Source: Steinernema hermaphroditum
Lineage: Eukaryota > Nematoda > Chromadorea > Rhabditida > Steinernematidae
NCBI GenBank assembly: GCA_030435675.1
Contig: CM059625.1
Coordinates: forward strand, 1,426,001 to 1,490,000
DNA length: 64,000 bases
Direction of reading: 5' to 3'
Shown here piece after piece: positions 11,714-23,863 of the stretch; position 1 is the first letter of the stretch; every line of letters starts with the position of its first letter. The position numbers and the translations under genes are program-made. The notes under the pieces were generated by a model. That model saw nothing but the letters and a program-made list of their open reading frames with translations, was not told where the DNA came from and made no database searches.

Positions 11714-13676
11714 ATGTCTGGAAAGTCGTGCCCTCACGCGGAGCAACTGTCGCAGTACAAGATCAGCCAGGCTGTAAGTGTATTTCACTGTTTTAACCGG
11801 AAATAAGAGAGAACATTCATGCGCCTCTTAGTCGTGCCTGTAAATGTGTTTCCCAGTCACATGAAAGTTCTTAGTACTCAGAACTCATTAATTTATGTAC
11901 GCCTTCAGCGTCCTCACACCTTCACCACGTCCAATGGCGCGCCGATCTTCAACAAAAATGCCGTCCTCACTGCGGGCCCCCGTGGACCCATGCTCATTCA
12001 AGATGTCGTCTTCATGGATGAGATGGCTCACTTCGACCGCGAACGTATCCCCGAACGTGTTGTGCACGCGAAGGGTGCTGGAGCCCATGGTTACTTTGAG
12101 GTCACTCACGACATCACCAAGTACTGTAAGGCAGACATCTTCAGTGAAGTCGGCAAGCGTACCCCCATGTTCCTTCGATTTTCCACTGTCGGTAAGTTAT
12201 CGTAACTGCTAGAGCTATGTCCCATCAGCGGAACTCATATTTCGTTGGATTTCGAGCTTTAACCTGCTTCTATTCTAGGTGGTGAGTCCGGAAGTGCCGA
12301 CACCGCTCGTGATCCTCGCGGTTTCGCCATGAAGTTCTACACCGAAGAAGGTAACTGGGATCTCGTTGGAAACAACACCCCAATCTTCTTCATCCGCGAC
12401 CCCATTCTTTTCCCCAACTTCATCCACACACAAAAGCGCAACCCAGCTACTCACCTTAAGGTAAATTTTGGAAAATTTACGCTAGAAGCTATGTGCCCCA
12501 TTTTAGGACCCCAACATGGTCTGGGACTTCTTCTCTCTCCGACCGGAATCCACCCACCAGGTTATGTTCCTGTTCAGTGATCGCGGCACTCCTGACGGAT
12601 TGCGCCACATGAACGGATATGGATCTCACACTTTCAAGCTTGTAAACAAGGATGGTGAAGCCGTCTACTGCAAGTTCCACTGCAAGGTTACTTAATGTGC
12701 TTGATCGAAATAATGAAATGATCTTTTAGACTGCTCAAAAGATCAAAAACCTCTCAGCGGAGGAAGCTGGCAAGCTTGCCGGCACCGATCCTGATTATAG
12801 CATCCGCGATCTGTACGACGCCATCGAGAAGGGAGACTACCCTCAATGGAATATGTTCATCCAAGTTATGACATTCGAGCAGGCTGAGAACTTCCGCTAC
12901 AATCCTTTCGATCTTACCAAGGTGAGGCTTAACAATTTCCGAGCCTTAGATGTTTCACTTTTCAATGACCACATCCTTTATGGTGACATTCCTGCTTTCA
13001 GGTCTGGTCTCACTCCGAATTCCCCTTGATTCCAGTTGGAAAATTCGTTCTCAACCGCAACCCCTCCAACTACTTCGCCGAAGTCGAGCAGAGTGCCTTC
13101 TGTCCCGCACACGTTGTTCCTGGCATCGAGTTTTCGCCCGACAAGATGCTGCAGGGCCGTCTGTTCTCCTACACTGACACGCACTTCCACCGTTTGGGCA
13201 CCAACTACATCCATCTGCCCATTAACTGTCCGTACCGCTCGCGTTCCCACAATACTCAGCGTGACGGACCCATGAACTTCGGAGACAACCAGGGTGGTGC
13301 CCCTAACTACCACCCCAACTCCTTCAATGGACCGGTTGAACGTCAAGATGTTAAGGAGAGCGTGTTCCACGTTACCGGAGATGTCACCAGATACAACAGT
13401 CACGATGAGGATAACTTCTCGCAGCCTGCCGATTTCTGGAACAAGGTAGGAAGATAATCCTTAGAGAGTAAACTATATAGTCTCCTGCAGGTCTTGAACA
13501 AGGAGGAACGCCAACGCTTGGCAGACAATATCGCTGACTCGCTCGCCGAGTGCAAGCAGTTCATTCAAGACCGTGCCATCAGCAACTTCTCCCAGGTCAG
13601 CGCTGACTTCGGTCGCATGATCCGCGAGGGAATCGAAAAGAAGAACAAGGGAGTTGATCACCGTCATCACCTCTAA
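11714..13676 (+). CDS. ctl: catalase, haem-containing
   Basis: Breaks down hydrogen peroxide to water and oxygen. Seven exons: 11714-11773, 11909-12191, 12279-12460, 12507-12686, 12730-12921, 13002-13445 and 13491-13676, giving 508 aa, close to animal catalases. The joined protein follows the family throughout. The distal haem-pocket His (about 73, in VVHAKGAG), Asn (about 146, in DLVGNNTP) and the proximal haem-ligand Tyr (about 356, in [14 protein letters not shown]) are all present, so it should be active. The C-terminus ends in HHL, which only loosely resembles a peroxisomal targeting tripeptide, so cytosolic or peroxisomal location is open. I cannot say which C. elegans ctl gene it matches. 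Confidence 0.96.
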
Positions 13677-15594
13677 GAAGTGTATACGTATTGGGAATGC
13701 GTTGTGCGTTTCCATGCAAATGAGTTGTAAAAAATTATCCTTTCCTCTTTGCGATTCAATTTATTTTTTCTATGTAATGAAAACGAGTAGTATCCCCACT
13801 TGTACTCGCATTGTCATGAAAAAAGTTCATCAACAAAGATCATCCACATTTTTCGAACACAGAACAAAGGTTCGAGGATAATGAATGAATTGGCTATCAC
13901 GATATAAATCGATCTGGCTTGCGGAAAACAACATCAGTTTCAGAAAACAACTTCAGTTTCATCAGAAAAAAACTTCAGTGTAATCGGAGACTACTTTGTT
14001 ATGTCAAATAATGCAGTTCATCTATAGTAACGAATAACGCTGCACCCGAAGCGTCTGTCGAAAAAACACTTCATTGGTGAAAACAAGAAAGGCCACAAAC
14101 ATAAAAGAGGCAAGCAAAAGCAAAACACCGGGAAATTTGTGTCATGCAGATGCTCAATAGTTCGGCACCACGAAGAAGGACATGGCCCTTTCAAATTCAA
14201 AAGGTTTCAGCATTTAGTAGAAAGAGTGCTGAGGTTCGTATTCCATATATTCCTGTCTTTTTTGCCTCCGCTTGTCATATGCTGTCCTCCTTTAGTTGTT
14301 TTGCTTTGTACTGTGGTGCGACGCCTTAGAACCCCATCTTTCTATGAGTGTGGCTGATCTCTCTAGTCCTTAAGTATATCCTAAACTCAGTGCAGTTATG
14401 AATACGAAACGTAACATAGTTGACATGAATGTCTTATGCCTTTCGTTAAAATGCAAAACCGGCGAAAAATAGCCGCCAATCGCACCACTCTTTTTCGCGG
14501 CGAACACCGTCCTGTCGCAATTTGCGCTAATTGACTGACCATTTTTGTGTCATCCACGTTCCTTCTGAGTGCTCCTTCTGAGACACATATTAAGAACGAC
14601 CGGTGTTCAGGATGAGGTGTTCGCAGCGGCGACAAATGTGGAGACGCCGCAACGTCTCCTCCGAATGAGGACAACATAAAAACGGCAGGCCGTCATTAAG
14701 TCATCGCGGAGACAATGTCGACCATGGCGATAAAATCGTTTTCCTCTGCAGACCTGCCCGAAATGCGACGGCGGCGTTTTTCTGCCATTCAGGCTGTAAA
14801 CCACTACTGGAATGCACAAATTTTATATCATGTCGTCTGCGCTTAATGATATAGGTTCCTCCATCTAACAATTAAACCAACAGGACCCTACGGTTTGGGG
14901 GGAGGGGATCTCACTAAAGTACACAAAATATCGCAGATACAATCAACTGCTGACTACAGAGTATCATTTGAAATTTTTTAAAAACTTTTAGACGTCTGGT
15001 GGGAATGCGGTCAAGACTATGTGAATGGGAATTGCTGCCTTAAGAACTGAAGTGGTTTACCAAGATAACAAAAACGTTCAAACTATTAGGTAACGGGAAT
15101 TACTAAAAACAGAAAATCAGCAATAAAATGGCTGCAAAAAGAAATCCTATCGTACACAGGTGTTGTAGAGTGGATCGGTGAAGGTGCTGTAGAGTGGAGC
15201 ATTTCCGAAAACTCGTGTGCCTACCGCTTAATGAGCGTCTTTTCCTTACACTGTCCAACAGATTTCTTACACTTGCATAAATTGGAACTGTTGCAAGAAA
15301 TTTGTTGCATACTTTTACAATTTTTTAATTTGTGATAGAGATGTTCTCTGGCAGACGGCTGATGAATGTTTAGGTGAGGATTGTCATCTGACCGTCCCCA
15401 ATTGCATTAGACATTCTCTACTGTGCTCCGTAAAGATCCGGCAGAGATAATGCAGAAATTTATTTGTTGAGGCATGAGCGTGTTTTCGACCCTGTTGTTT
15501 GTGGCAATTAACGTGGACTTCCGCGTTTCACCAGGCGACTGTGTGCCTCCTTCGCGCAACACCAATTCAAGGAAAGGCGGAGTTTTTGTACGAT
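13677..15594. other. intergenic, no supported gene
   Basis: About 1.9 kb between catalase and the collagen. Minus-strand open frames at 14396-14819 overlap in different frames and have no recognisable content. Confidence 0.5.
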
Positions 15595-15600
15595 TATAAA
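15595..15600 (+). promoter_or_regulatory. TATA box of the collagen gene
   Basis: TATAAA 63 bp upstream of the collagen ATG at 15658, consistent with a short 5' leader. Confidence 0.45.
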
Positions 15601-15657
15601 GAGGCGTCGGCGGGGAGGCCGATCAGTAGTCAGCGTCGACTTTGCTCTGCTTATCCA

Positions 15658-16837
15658 ATGGAAGAGTGTGGACTTAAGTGGTGGGCGCGTTCAGCAGCCA
15701 TTCTGGCTGGTACGGCCTTCGTGACGTTGGCCATCACGGTGCCGATCATCATGAATGATGTAAGTCTGATGGAGGAAGAGCTCGCGCTCCAACGCTTGGA
15801 GTATATGGAGCTGTCAAATATGATGTGGAAAGATCTGATGGAGCAGAATGACGAAATCAAACAAAGCCGTGTTGTTCGTGATGCGAATCGTCCTCGTCGA
15901 CAGTGTAAGTATATAGTGAATTCTAATAGAATTTGAGATCGTACTCAACAATCAGAATTTTGACAGACTATTCGTTTTCATTTGCATTAAGTAACTCTCT
16001 CACATTTAGACGAAAACCCAGTAGCTGGAGTTGAAAGGAAACCAGCCAAACCACTTGAATGCCCCGCCGGCCCACCTGGAACCCCTGGTGCTCCAGGAGA
16101 AAAGGGTGAAAACGGACCAAACGGCACGCCCGGACGCCCTGGTGGTGGATCGGCTGGAGAAGGTGGCTACGACAACGGCATCGCTTGCACTCCTTGCCCG
16201 CCAGGACCACCAGGAGTACCTGGATACAAAGGCAAACGAGGACCACGTGGAGACAAGGGTCCTAAAGGACCGACCGGTAATGTCGGGCACGATGGTGAAC
16301 CTGGCGAGGCCGGACCCGATGGCGAACAGGGCTATCCAGGAGACCAAGGTTCGCCAGGAGAGCGTGGAGCTCCTGGAGAAGACGGAATTGGTTATGCTAA
16401 GGGGCCGCCCGGACCCAAGGGAGAAACTGGACCTCCTGGCATGGAAGGTGACGAGGGAATGCCCGGAGAACGTGGAGACGATGCTCAACCCGGACCCCAG
16501 GGTGACATTGGACCACCGGGACCGTCCGGAGAGCCTGGAAAGGACGGAGTTCCTGGATTCTCTGGAAAGGCCGGGGGACCTGGAGCCGACGCCGAATACT
16601 GTCCTTGTCCCGAACGAAGCAAAAAAGGAGACGAAGGAGTCAATGCCAATCCTAGTTCGTACGAATCAGCCGCTCCTCACGCCAAGTCCCCCGCGCAGCA
16701 GCCGGTACCTCCAGCCGGAAAGGTAAGCGTACTATACTGGTAAAACGTTGCCTTTGTATTTTAAGGCAGCTGAGGGAAGTGCCTATGATAAACGAGCTCG
16801 TGCTGCTGCTCTTCGTCGCCGCCACCTTCGTCTCTAA
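15658..16837 (+). CDS. col: cuticle collagen
   Basis: Structural collagen of the nematode cuticle, secreted by the hypodermis. Exons 15658-15904, 16010-16722 and 16766-16837 give 343 aa. The N-terminus has the typical cytoplasmic stub, a signal-anchor (GTAFVTLAITVPIIMND) and the conserved N-terminal cuticle collagen region with the Trp of MMWKDLMEQ. RPRRQ looks like the subtilisin cleavage site. Then come Cys-bounded Gly-X-Y blocks: PPGTPGAPGEKGENG, a break with TPCPPGPPG, a long triple-helix run with short interruptions, and a C-terminal CPCPERSKK cluster. The tail is Ala/Pro-rich and ends in a basic stretch. The exon 3 acceptor is TTTTAAG, weaker than usual. AATAAA lies at 16871-16876. Confidence 0.93.
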
Positions 16838-17135
16838 ACTTCCTAGTACCGTGTGAATTTGGCATTACTTAATAAACAGACGCTTTGCAAATGGTTTCCG
16901 TCGACCTTCTTTCATGCAGCTCTGATTTCATGAAACTGGGATCCTCTCATCAATGGAGAAGATGTTTTTCGCAACTGATTTGGTCGTTCGCAAGGAACAC
17001 TGCGGTTGATACCATGCTTTCGTGAATCCCGAGACGCCATCAGTTTCCGTTTTCGATGTGTGATAATTGCACATATATGCCAAATACAAGTTGATCTTCC
17101 ATCCTGTTATCCCATTGCTTTTGTTTAGTGCATAC

Positions 17136-18062
17136 ATGAACGACCTTCCAGCTGCCTTTTTCGACTCAACGTTCAATCGGCTTTCCTATTCCGAGCTTCG
17201 CCGCTTGCAGAAATCGCTGAATTCTCCTTGTTTGGCTTACCACATTGAAAAACGAGTTGAATTCAGCTTCCACCTTAAGCACTTGAGAAGAAATCCTTCA
17301 AAACCGTGGCAGTACGCTTTCAAATTTAGTCCTCTGGATGGTAAGCGTCACTCTGACCTAGACAACGAAATAGCGACTTTGGATCAGTTCGATTGTCGTT
17401 ATATGCGATTCACCTCGATTAACTTCTACAACGAGAGGCAAAACGAGGTGGATATCTCTTCGTGGCTGGGTCCCACCACGACGGATATTATCCTAAAATC
17501 CATTCTTCCGTTTGTTTTGAGCCGGCTGACGACATCCTTTAAAACGCTTCAACTCAAATGCAGGGAATATATTCCATTTCTCGAGAAACTCACTCTTTCA
17601 GGACACGTATTTGAAGACATCGCTTTGGTGTACTGCGGACCGATTTGCTTAGAGTTCTTGAGACACTCCCTCGCATTTCACAGCATTCAACGGCTCTCAT
17701 TGGACGGAAACTGGCCGCAATGTGTTATCCGTGATCTCGAACAGTACATACTGTCTAAAAGGCCCCAACGCCTCGCGATATACATTGATGAGGCTGAAAT
17801 TCGGATTAGCATGGAGTTCATCAGTAAACTACTTGAGAAGGCTAACATTGATGAAAAGTTCACGCTCTTTATGAGGTTCAAATATGCTCTGGAAGAAGGC
17901 GAGCTCACCAATCACGAAAAACTGCATCAAACTGTGCGTCGCAGAAAGGATCACCAGGAATGGATCGTTAATAATCGAAGAATTGTGTACCTAAAGGAGC
18001 ACGGAGTCGACGGTGAATACTACGTTTTGCGGATCTGTTCAACATCCACTATTTTCGTTTGA
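17136..18062 (+). CDS. nematode-type orphan protein, possibly F-box-like N-terminus
   Basis: A single-exon open frame of 308 aa. The start ATG 17136 is chosen because TTTGTTTAG, a good acceptor for cis or trans splicing, ends at 17128 just before it. The N-terminus MNDLPAAFFDSTFNRLSYSE has the hydrophobic spacing of short F-box-like motifs in lineage-expanded nematode families. The rest is mixed alpha/beta with no motif I can name. The minus-strand gene at 47611-48198 begins with a similarly spaced segment (MEFVSCNFIESVCHQL), so the two may belong to one expanded family. I do not know its function. Confidence 0.75.
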   Translation: MNDLPAAFFDSTFNRLSYSELRRLQKSLNSPCLAYHIEKRVEFSFHLKHLRRNPSKPWQYAFKFSPLDGKRHSDLDNEIATLDQFDCRYMRFTSINFYNERQNEVDISSWLGPTTTDIILKSILPFVLSRLTTSFKTLQLKCREYIPFLEKLTLSGHVFEDIALVYCGPICLEFLRHSLAFHSIQRLSLDGNWPQCVIRDLEQYILSKRPQRLAIYIDEAEIRISMEFISKLLEKANIDEKFTLFMRFKYALEEGELTNHEKLHQTVRRRKDHQEWIVNNRRIVYLKEHGVDGEYYVLRICSTSTIFV

Positions 18063-18666
18063 CATGAAGTATATTAAAGGTATAATGAATCTGTAATAGT
18101 TGAATGAAGGTTTTCGAATATTTCTTTTGCCGGTCGGGTCCACTCGCTCTCTTATTGGTTCGGGAAGATTAGTCGTGTACACGACTATTTCGTGTCCTTT
18201 TACGGTACTTTTGTGGGGTACATTGTCTTTAGAAAACATTATTAAAACATGGACTATTACAGGAACTACTTCACAGTTCAGTACGTAAAGCAGAACTGGT
18301 GCGACACTTGCCAAAAACACATGTGAAAGTGCGCTAAATGAATGCCTTTTATAAAGGACATTGGACAACAAAGTTATAATGCAGCAACAAAGAGCTTGTT
18401 TACCGTTAAGCGCATGTTATGAATAATGCTTTGTGTTACACGTTTTCGGTGAAGTACGCGCATTTCCTCTCCAGCTGGTTTGAAAGGCCTTGAATTGGTG
18501 AAGAGGCTTCAGATTTGAATGAATGCTTAATTGACATTGCGTGCGTTTTGTGCTTTTCTCACCTCAAATTGGCGGTTTTCGAGGGCGTTCGCTCTCATTA
18601 TAAATCATAGATTATTTAGTGATTACATTTGGCATTGTCTTATAGAAGGTGGATGTTCAGGTGAAC

Positions 18667-18801
18667 CTTGTTGAACCCCCATTCCATGGTTTTTGCATAT
18701 TTCGCAGAGATTTGTACGTGATTAACCAGGTCCAGTATGGAATTACCGTCAATAGAGCTGTTCGCTAGGAAGTGGGTGAATTTCGTGAGTGACGTTTCAT
18801 T
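18667..18801 (-). CDS. possible orphan exon, unknown
   Basis: On the minus strand an AAACAG acceptor precedes a 45-codon open exon, starting NETSLTKFTHFLANSSIDGN, that ends at AAG/GTTCAC. The composition looks coding, but no partner exons are recognised and the surrounding frame stays open, so it may be chance. Confidence 0.22.
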
Positions 18802-19029
18802 CTGTTTACTTTGAAAAAATGCTAAACTAGTTGACTTCGGACATATGCCCCCTGTCCCTCGAGCATTGTGCTTCTTATGCACGTCGAATAAACCGCATTT
18901 AGCAAATTACATTACATTTAGTCGCAAACGCGTAGGCTAGACGATGTCGTGAGGCCGTTTTATATGCCGTGTCCGTTTTTAGAACACTACAACTCTTTGG
19001 TGTCCTCTTGTGCGGTCTATACCTAGCAG

Positions 19030-19314
19030 ATGTCGCTAGCAAGGTCTCTTAGGCAGAACGCTGTCCTACGCGTCCTTCACAAGACCACTTTCTCATTGCG
19101 ACAGATGAATCTGTACCGTACTCACGCGAACCCTGATTCGCGTCACAAAATGGGTAGCTCCCTCAGAACAAATAAGACAACAATAACTCTTCCTTCAGCC
19201 GTAATTGAGTCTCTGTTGCAAATAAATCAAGTTACCCAATTTACCTCTTGTCGTTCTAAGACAAGCCCCTCAACAAGGTTAGTACGTAAATTAGCTGTGG
19301 CCTTGCAACGCTAA
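19030..19314 (+). CDS. possible small protein with a mitochondrial-type presequence
   Basis: ATG 19030 follows a CCTAGCAG that could be a splice or trans-splice acceptor. The first 40 residues (MSLARSLRQNAVLRVLHKTT and on) are rich in Arg, Ser and Leu with no acidic residues, as in mitochondrial targeting sequences. An optional 45-nt intron (donor after 19153, acceptor near 19198) would keep the frame. The frame ends after about 94 residues. I recognise no family, and codon use weakens in the second half. Confidence 0.3.
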   Translation: MSLARSLRQNAVLRVLHKTTFSLRQMNLYRTHANPDSRHKMGSSLRTNKTTITLPSAVIESLLQINQVTQFTSCRSKTSPSTRLVRKLAVALQR

Positions 19315-22260
19315 CGCAATAACGCCTACTCAGAGCACATTCAGCATAAACTGTTTCCCTGTATTGTTTATAAGTAGATCATGGTAGGCTGCCATTTTTT
19401 AAACACGGCGTGATGTTTACAGCTACATACGTCATCGGCTGTTTTTGGCTGTGGATGCTAATGCTGTTGTCAAGTTGTCGATGACAGATCGCTTCCGTTT
19501 TATGCATAATTATGCCGCTGCCAACCAGCATAAAAATACCAATTATATGTATAAATGCCTGCGATAAAAAAGCTAGCATAAGCTATCGTCTGTATCGTCT
19601 CTATCTTTTGTATTGGCCGAAGAGGTAGAAGCTTTTAAAGTTAGTCGACATTATGTAAAAAGATTTCGCTGCATTTGCTTAAACAGGCTAAGTGCTCCAA
19701 GCTGTTTGCTTTGTGCTATAAATGCTATGACTTCGCTGTAGTTTCTGCAAATCCCCTTTACACCTCTGATAAGCATATAGTCGAGTCCGTCCAAAATATA
19801 CGCCTACCCAGATGTTCGATTAAATTGCTTTTGCTATTTTAGCCCTGCTATTGTGTACCCTTCCACGTACGCAGCTTTAAAAATTGCTGTCCTATTTTTA
19901 CTTCGCGGTAGCCCTATTTCTCGTGGGGGCATTTTCCCGTTTGTGACTGCTATGACGTAATGTTCCCACCTTTGAAAATTTCGGTTGCCCAATGGGGAAC
20001 CGCAAATCGGACCTGGCCACGCACTGTACTCCGTTATAAGAAAGAGCAGCGAATCTATACACTTTCCCCCGAGCCGCCCACCATTGCGTGCCGATGCCGC
20101 TTAAAACCACCCTTCCCATGTTCGTGACGGCTCTTCCTCACCGTACGTTTTCTTCAATGGGCGTCCTTACACTTCCTTAGAAAAACGAGCATCCACAAAT
20201 CGCGTAGTAGACTTAAGTTCCTTGTCTGAGCGAACTAATCTCTTATAAACGTTTCCGACAATTTGCCGTGCACCCCCTCCCCGAAACCTCTTCGTATTTT
20301 TGCTCTGAAGGTCTTGGTACCAAAAGGCTATACTTTTCAATAATAACCTAAGGGCACCTTTAAAAATTAATGCTTTCCGCTCATTTTAACTTTTTGTCAG
20401 TAACGAACCAATTGTTCTAACCCGTTGAACGTCATCAGCAAGCCACCCAAGGGTACTCTCGAGAGCACATTACTTGATATTGTCGCGCTTAAGTAATGAG
20501 GAAGTACGACGCATTAATTATCTTAAGGAGGCCAACGAGTAATAAATATGTACACATTTTTGTGCCTTATTTTATGACTGTGCTCTGTAGCACTTAATGC
20601 ACTTATCTGATGGAAAAGACTCCAAACTTTTACAATCTAGAGGAGGAACTACGTGAAAATTGCAACCGTCCTCCGAATTTTTAATGTGTCATGTGCTCCT
20701 TTTTTATGATCTGTTGATACATAACATCTTTGATGCCTGTCTGTCTAGGTTTGGGTACTGAATGGCCTCCGCAAAGTTCACGGTGAAAGCGTAATGTTTT
20801 TCTGGAAATTGTGCGTGTGTTTGAATTTCAGCCCAAACAAGCATCTATGTTTGTTCCTATACCCAAGTTTACTTCCCGTTTGTGAAACGACGGCTTTCGA
20901 AATTGAAAAATGAAATTAACAGATTTGTTTTCAAAAACGCATGGGAAATCCGACCTTTTCCTAGTCTTTTACCTGTAGAATCCCTGTACCTCGGACCGAG
21001 TACTAGTGCTACGCTGGCTATAGGCCATCTTATTCAGCAGAAACACATTATTCCATTTCATTCGATGTCGCAACTATGACAACCCTGATCGTTATTGCGT
21101 GTCGGCCATTTGTTTTCGCCGTATTGCATTGAATCAGGACCATAATCATGGGAAAACTGTAGTTGTTTGCTCCAAAGCGTGGGTAACAGACGTAACTAAC
21201 TGAGTCACCTGTCCTCACATGATCTCATATAAAACCCACATTTTATTTTTGTTCTGACTACCATACCATTTCGAGAAATGACTTGTTATTGTGTACAATT
21301 TCATCAGTAGATTATATCAATACAGCAAAAAAAAAAACACATGTGAACAAATAAGGTTGTAATAAAAACAAAGGCTGTTCCCCTCTACAGCAACGAGAAA
21401 TATCGCTTTATTATTAATTGAATTTGTTATGTCGTTTATAGACCTGAACAATGCGGATCGGAGCTTAAGACCACTTTTTTGAAGTTTCTTGCACTCATCG
21501 GTTAGAAAGCAAAATGAAATGTTGATTTCAAGAGTCAAGTCATTCTGGCCATTAAGGTGATTGTGTTCTTTAGTTGATTTGATACTGGAGCCAACATAAA
21601 AACAAAGCGATGAATCTAATCAAGTCTATGTCTACGTCACTGGTTGCTTCGAAAAAAAAATCACCGTCGGTAGAATTTGAACGCAGCCAAAGCAACTGTA
21701 TTATGGATTCAGATTCAGCAGTAGAGCATCCGCTAAGCTCGTAACAGACTGCTGTTATTTGCGTACTTTGTTCTAGCCCTAAGAATTGAGGTTTGGTAAC
21801 AAAATTTTTATTAACATTTTTTACCGCAGTTTGTTTGCATTTCTATTGAATCCATGGCACCAGTAATCTGAGTTATATCGAAGCGTCTCGCCTACTCGCT
21901 CACGCTAAATCGGTGAGCTTCATACGTGCCGTTCCTGATCGTCTAAGCATGAATTTGAAAAGGTTTAGTGTTCACGGTGCACTTATAGCACAAATCGTTT
22001 CAGAAAGTGTTGCAAAAATGTACATTCTTTTGTATTTCATACATTTCTGGTTCCTTTTTCGAATACATTCATCAGTGCTCTTAATTTCTTCCGTGGTCTT
22101 TCTAGTGTCCTTTTTTGTTACACTAAGCCCGAGGCCCAACACGGGCAAGTTATTATTTTTTTCGAACTCATCATCCAGACGTTCTTAGCCAACATTATCA
22201 AAAATATTATTTACAATTCCAAGTTCTCTTTGTGACTCATAACGCTTATCCGGTTCAAGC
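19315..22260. other. gene-poor stretch
   Basis: AT-rich, with only short open frames. A tRNA-like but badly decayed segment next to an A-run lies near 21651-21740 (see rejected items). No coding gene supported. Confidence 0.45.
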
Positions 22261-22280
22261 TAATAACATGAGCTTGTATG

Positions 22281-22301
22281 CCCGCCTCTCAAAGGGGCGG
22301 G
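22281..22301. other. GC-rich 8-bp stem-loop in AT-rich DNA
   Basis: CCCGCCTC pairs with GGGGCGGG (one G-T pair) around a TCAAA loop and is followed by a T-rich stretch. It begins a roughly 350-bp segment of higher GC than its surroundings, with no gene I can identify. Function unknown. Confidence 0.35.
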
Positions 22302-23702
22302 TGATATTTTAGCAACATCGACAACACGGCATAAGCACCTCACACATCAGTGGTGGTGGTCCCCTCCACTCCAGAAGACCAGCGACCGACGTCGTTCACC
22401 CGCCTTCATCGCTAATTACTTCAGGGATTTCGAATCGCTCATCTTTCAACGCGGTTCGCACTCGCGCGCAGTTTCAATCAGCCCCTTGTTAATTAATTAC
22501 CTATTTACGATGAGGGCTCTCCGGGATTTTGGAGTTATTCCGGCGCGAATGTTCGGCACTTTATGAGCATGCATGCGCTTTCAGCTCGATTTCGCTGCTT
22601 TTTGCATCGCGCAGCCCTTTGGGAGCCGTTATAAAATGTTTCTTTGACGTAAAATGAACCCACTTATGCACTAAGTTCTTTGGTTCCGGTCTGGTGCGTC
22701 CTCTCGCCATTTCAAGTTGAAACGTTTCTTCTCATTTGGGTACATATGCCCTTTTACCAAACTGCCAAGAGTTTCTGATCGATTGACCACGCATGCTAAT
22801 TATTAACAGTCTTGTTATTGGGGCTGACAACTGATCGCCAAGCAGGGCTCTTAGACGACAATAGTAACCTATTTATGCACCTACCTTTTCCGATTAAGAT
22901 TTCAGTCTGCAATGTTAACTTATGGGGTTTTTGTTATCAACCAAGAACTCAAAAATCGTAATTGTAAAGATGAAGACACGTCGTTCAATCTAACTGCATT
23001 ATGATATGTTCACTATTGTCGGTAGTACATGAAGTTAAACCTGATAAGGTGAACTTAATGTTTAACGGTAACTGAATCCTCCCAGAAAACATGTAAGAAA
23101 GTGACCTAAACGTGACTACCGCTTTTATTAATGTCGAATTCACCCGAACGTTCGCTATTGCTCCATTGTATCGCGCTTTCCAATGAGAACAGGTGGTTCT
23201 TGTCCATCATATACGTCTGTGGTAAGGAATGTCTGGGTGCATAGTATAAGAGTCAACACTTAGTTAACTTTGTACCGCCTCAGTATTCTTTTGTAAGTGA
23301 AACAATTGACGATTGCCCAGTAAAACATCGGGCCTATCTTACTGTCATATGCGTTAGCTCATCACCGCTGGTAACAGGGACCTATATTGTTTCCTCAAGC
23401 TTTCCTCTGTTCTCGCGCCAAGAAGCGTATTCTAAGTGCAGTGCGCTTTATTTTAAACACTTTCCCCACTCGTAATTATTCTGAAAGTCAATGCAAAAGA
23501 GGTTTGTTTTTGTCTGCTTCGCTAACTATGGTCACAGTCAACTTAGCACAAAGTGCTTGTGCATTGCTGACGTAGAAGCGTAATTACTGTTGAACCACGT
23601 TCCACCTGTACCTGCTTTAACATTCAAAATCCTCCTACAGTGTAAGTTGGTATTGTATATCCTACGCACCATGCTCGCTGTCATGGGATTCTACGTTTAT
23701 AC

Positions 23703-23863
23703 CTAGAAACGTACAGTGATGATGTCATTAGCGTCTCAGGAAGCAGATCTTTGGATCCGTTTCTCGTTCTTCTCAAGCACTTCCTGTTATGGTATTCCGA
23801 TCTAATATCTAACAATATTTTTTCCATGTCATTAAGGGAATATTCTTCCGAACTATCAGACAT
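23703..23863 (-). CDS. possible first exon of an unknown minus-strand gene
   Basis: ATG at 23863 opens MSDSSEEYSLNDMEKILLDI, an acidic, helix-forming start. The frame runs 53 codons to TCTAG/GTATAA, a plausible donor in phase 2. Codon composition looks real, but I found no convincing next exon within the next few hundred bases to the left. Confidence 0.3.

Noticed and set aside
12978..13403. 141-residue open frame antisense to catalase exon 6
   Set aside because: Shadow of the codon bias of a real exon.
16006..16488. 160-residue frame antisense to the collagen repeat
   Set aside because: Mirror of Gly-X-Y codons, no independent support.
21651..21740. tRNA-like segment: RC reads TTCAAAT near a box-B position followed by a T-run; + strand has a box-A-like GTAGAGCATCCGC
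   Set aside because: The presumed T stem does not pair, no acceptor stem can be formed on either strand, and no anticodon arm is evident. At most a decayed tRNA-derived fragment.
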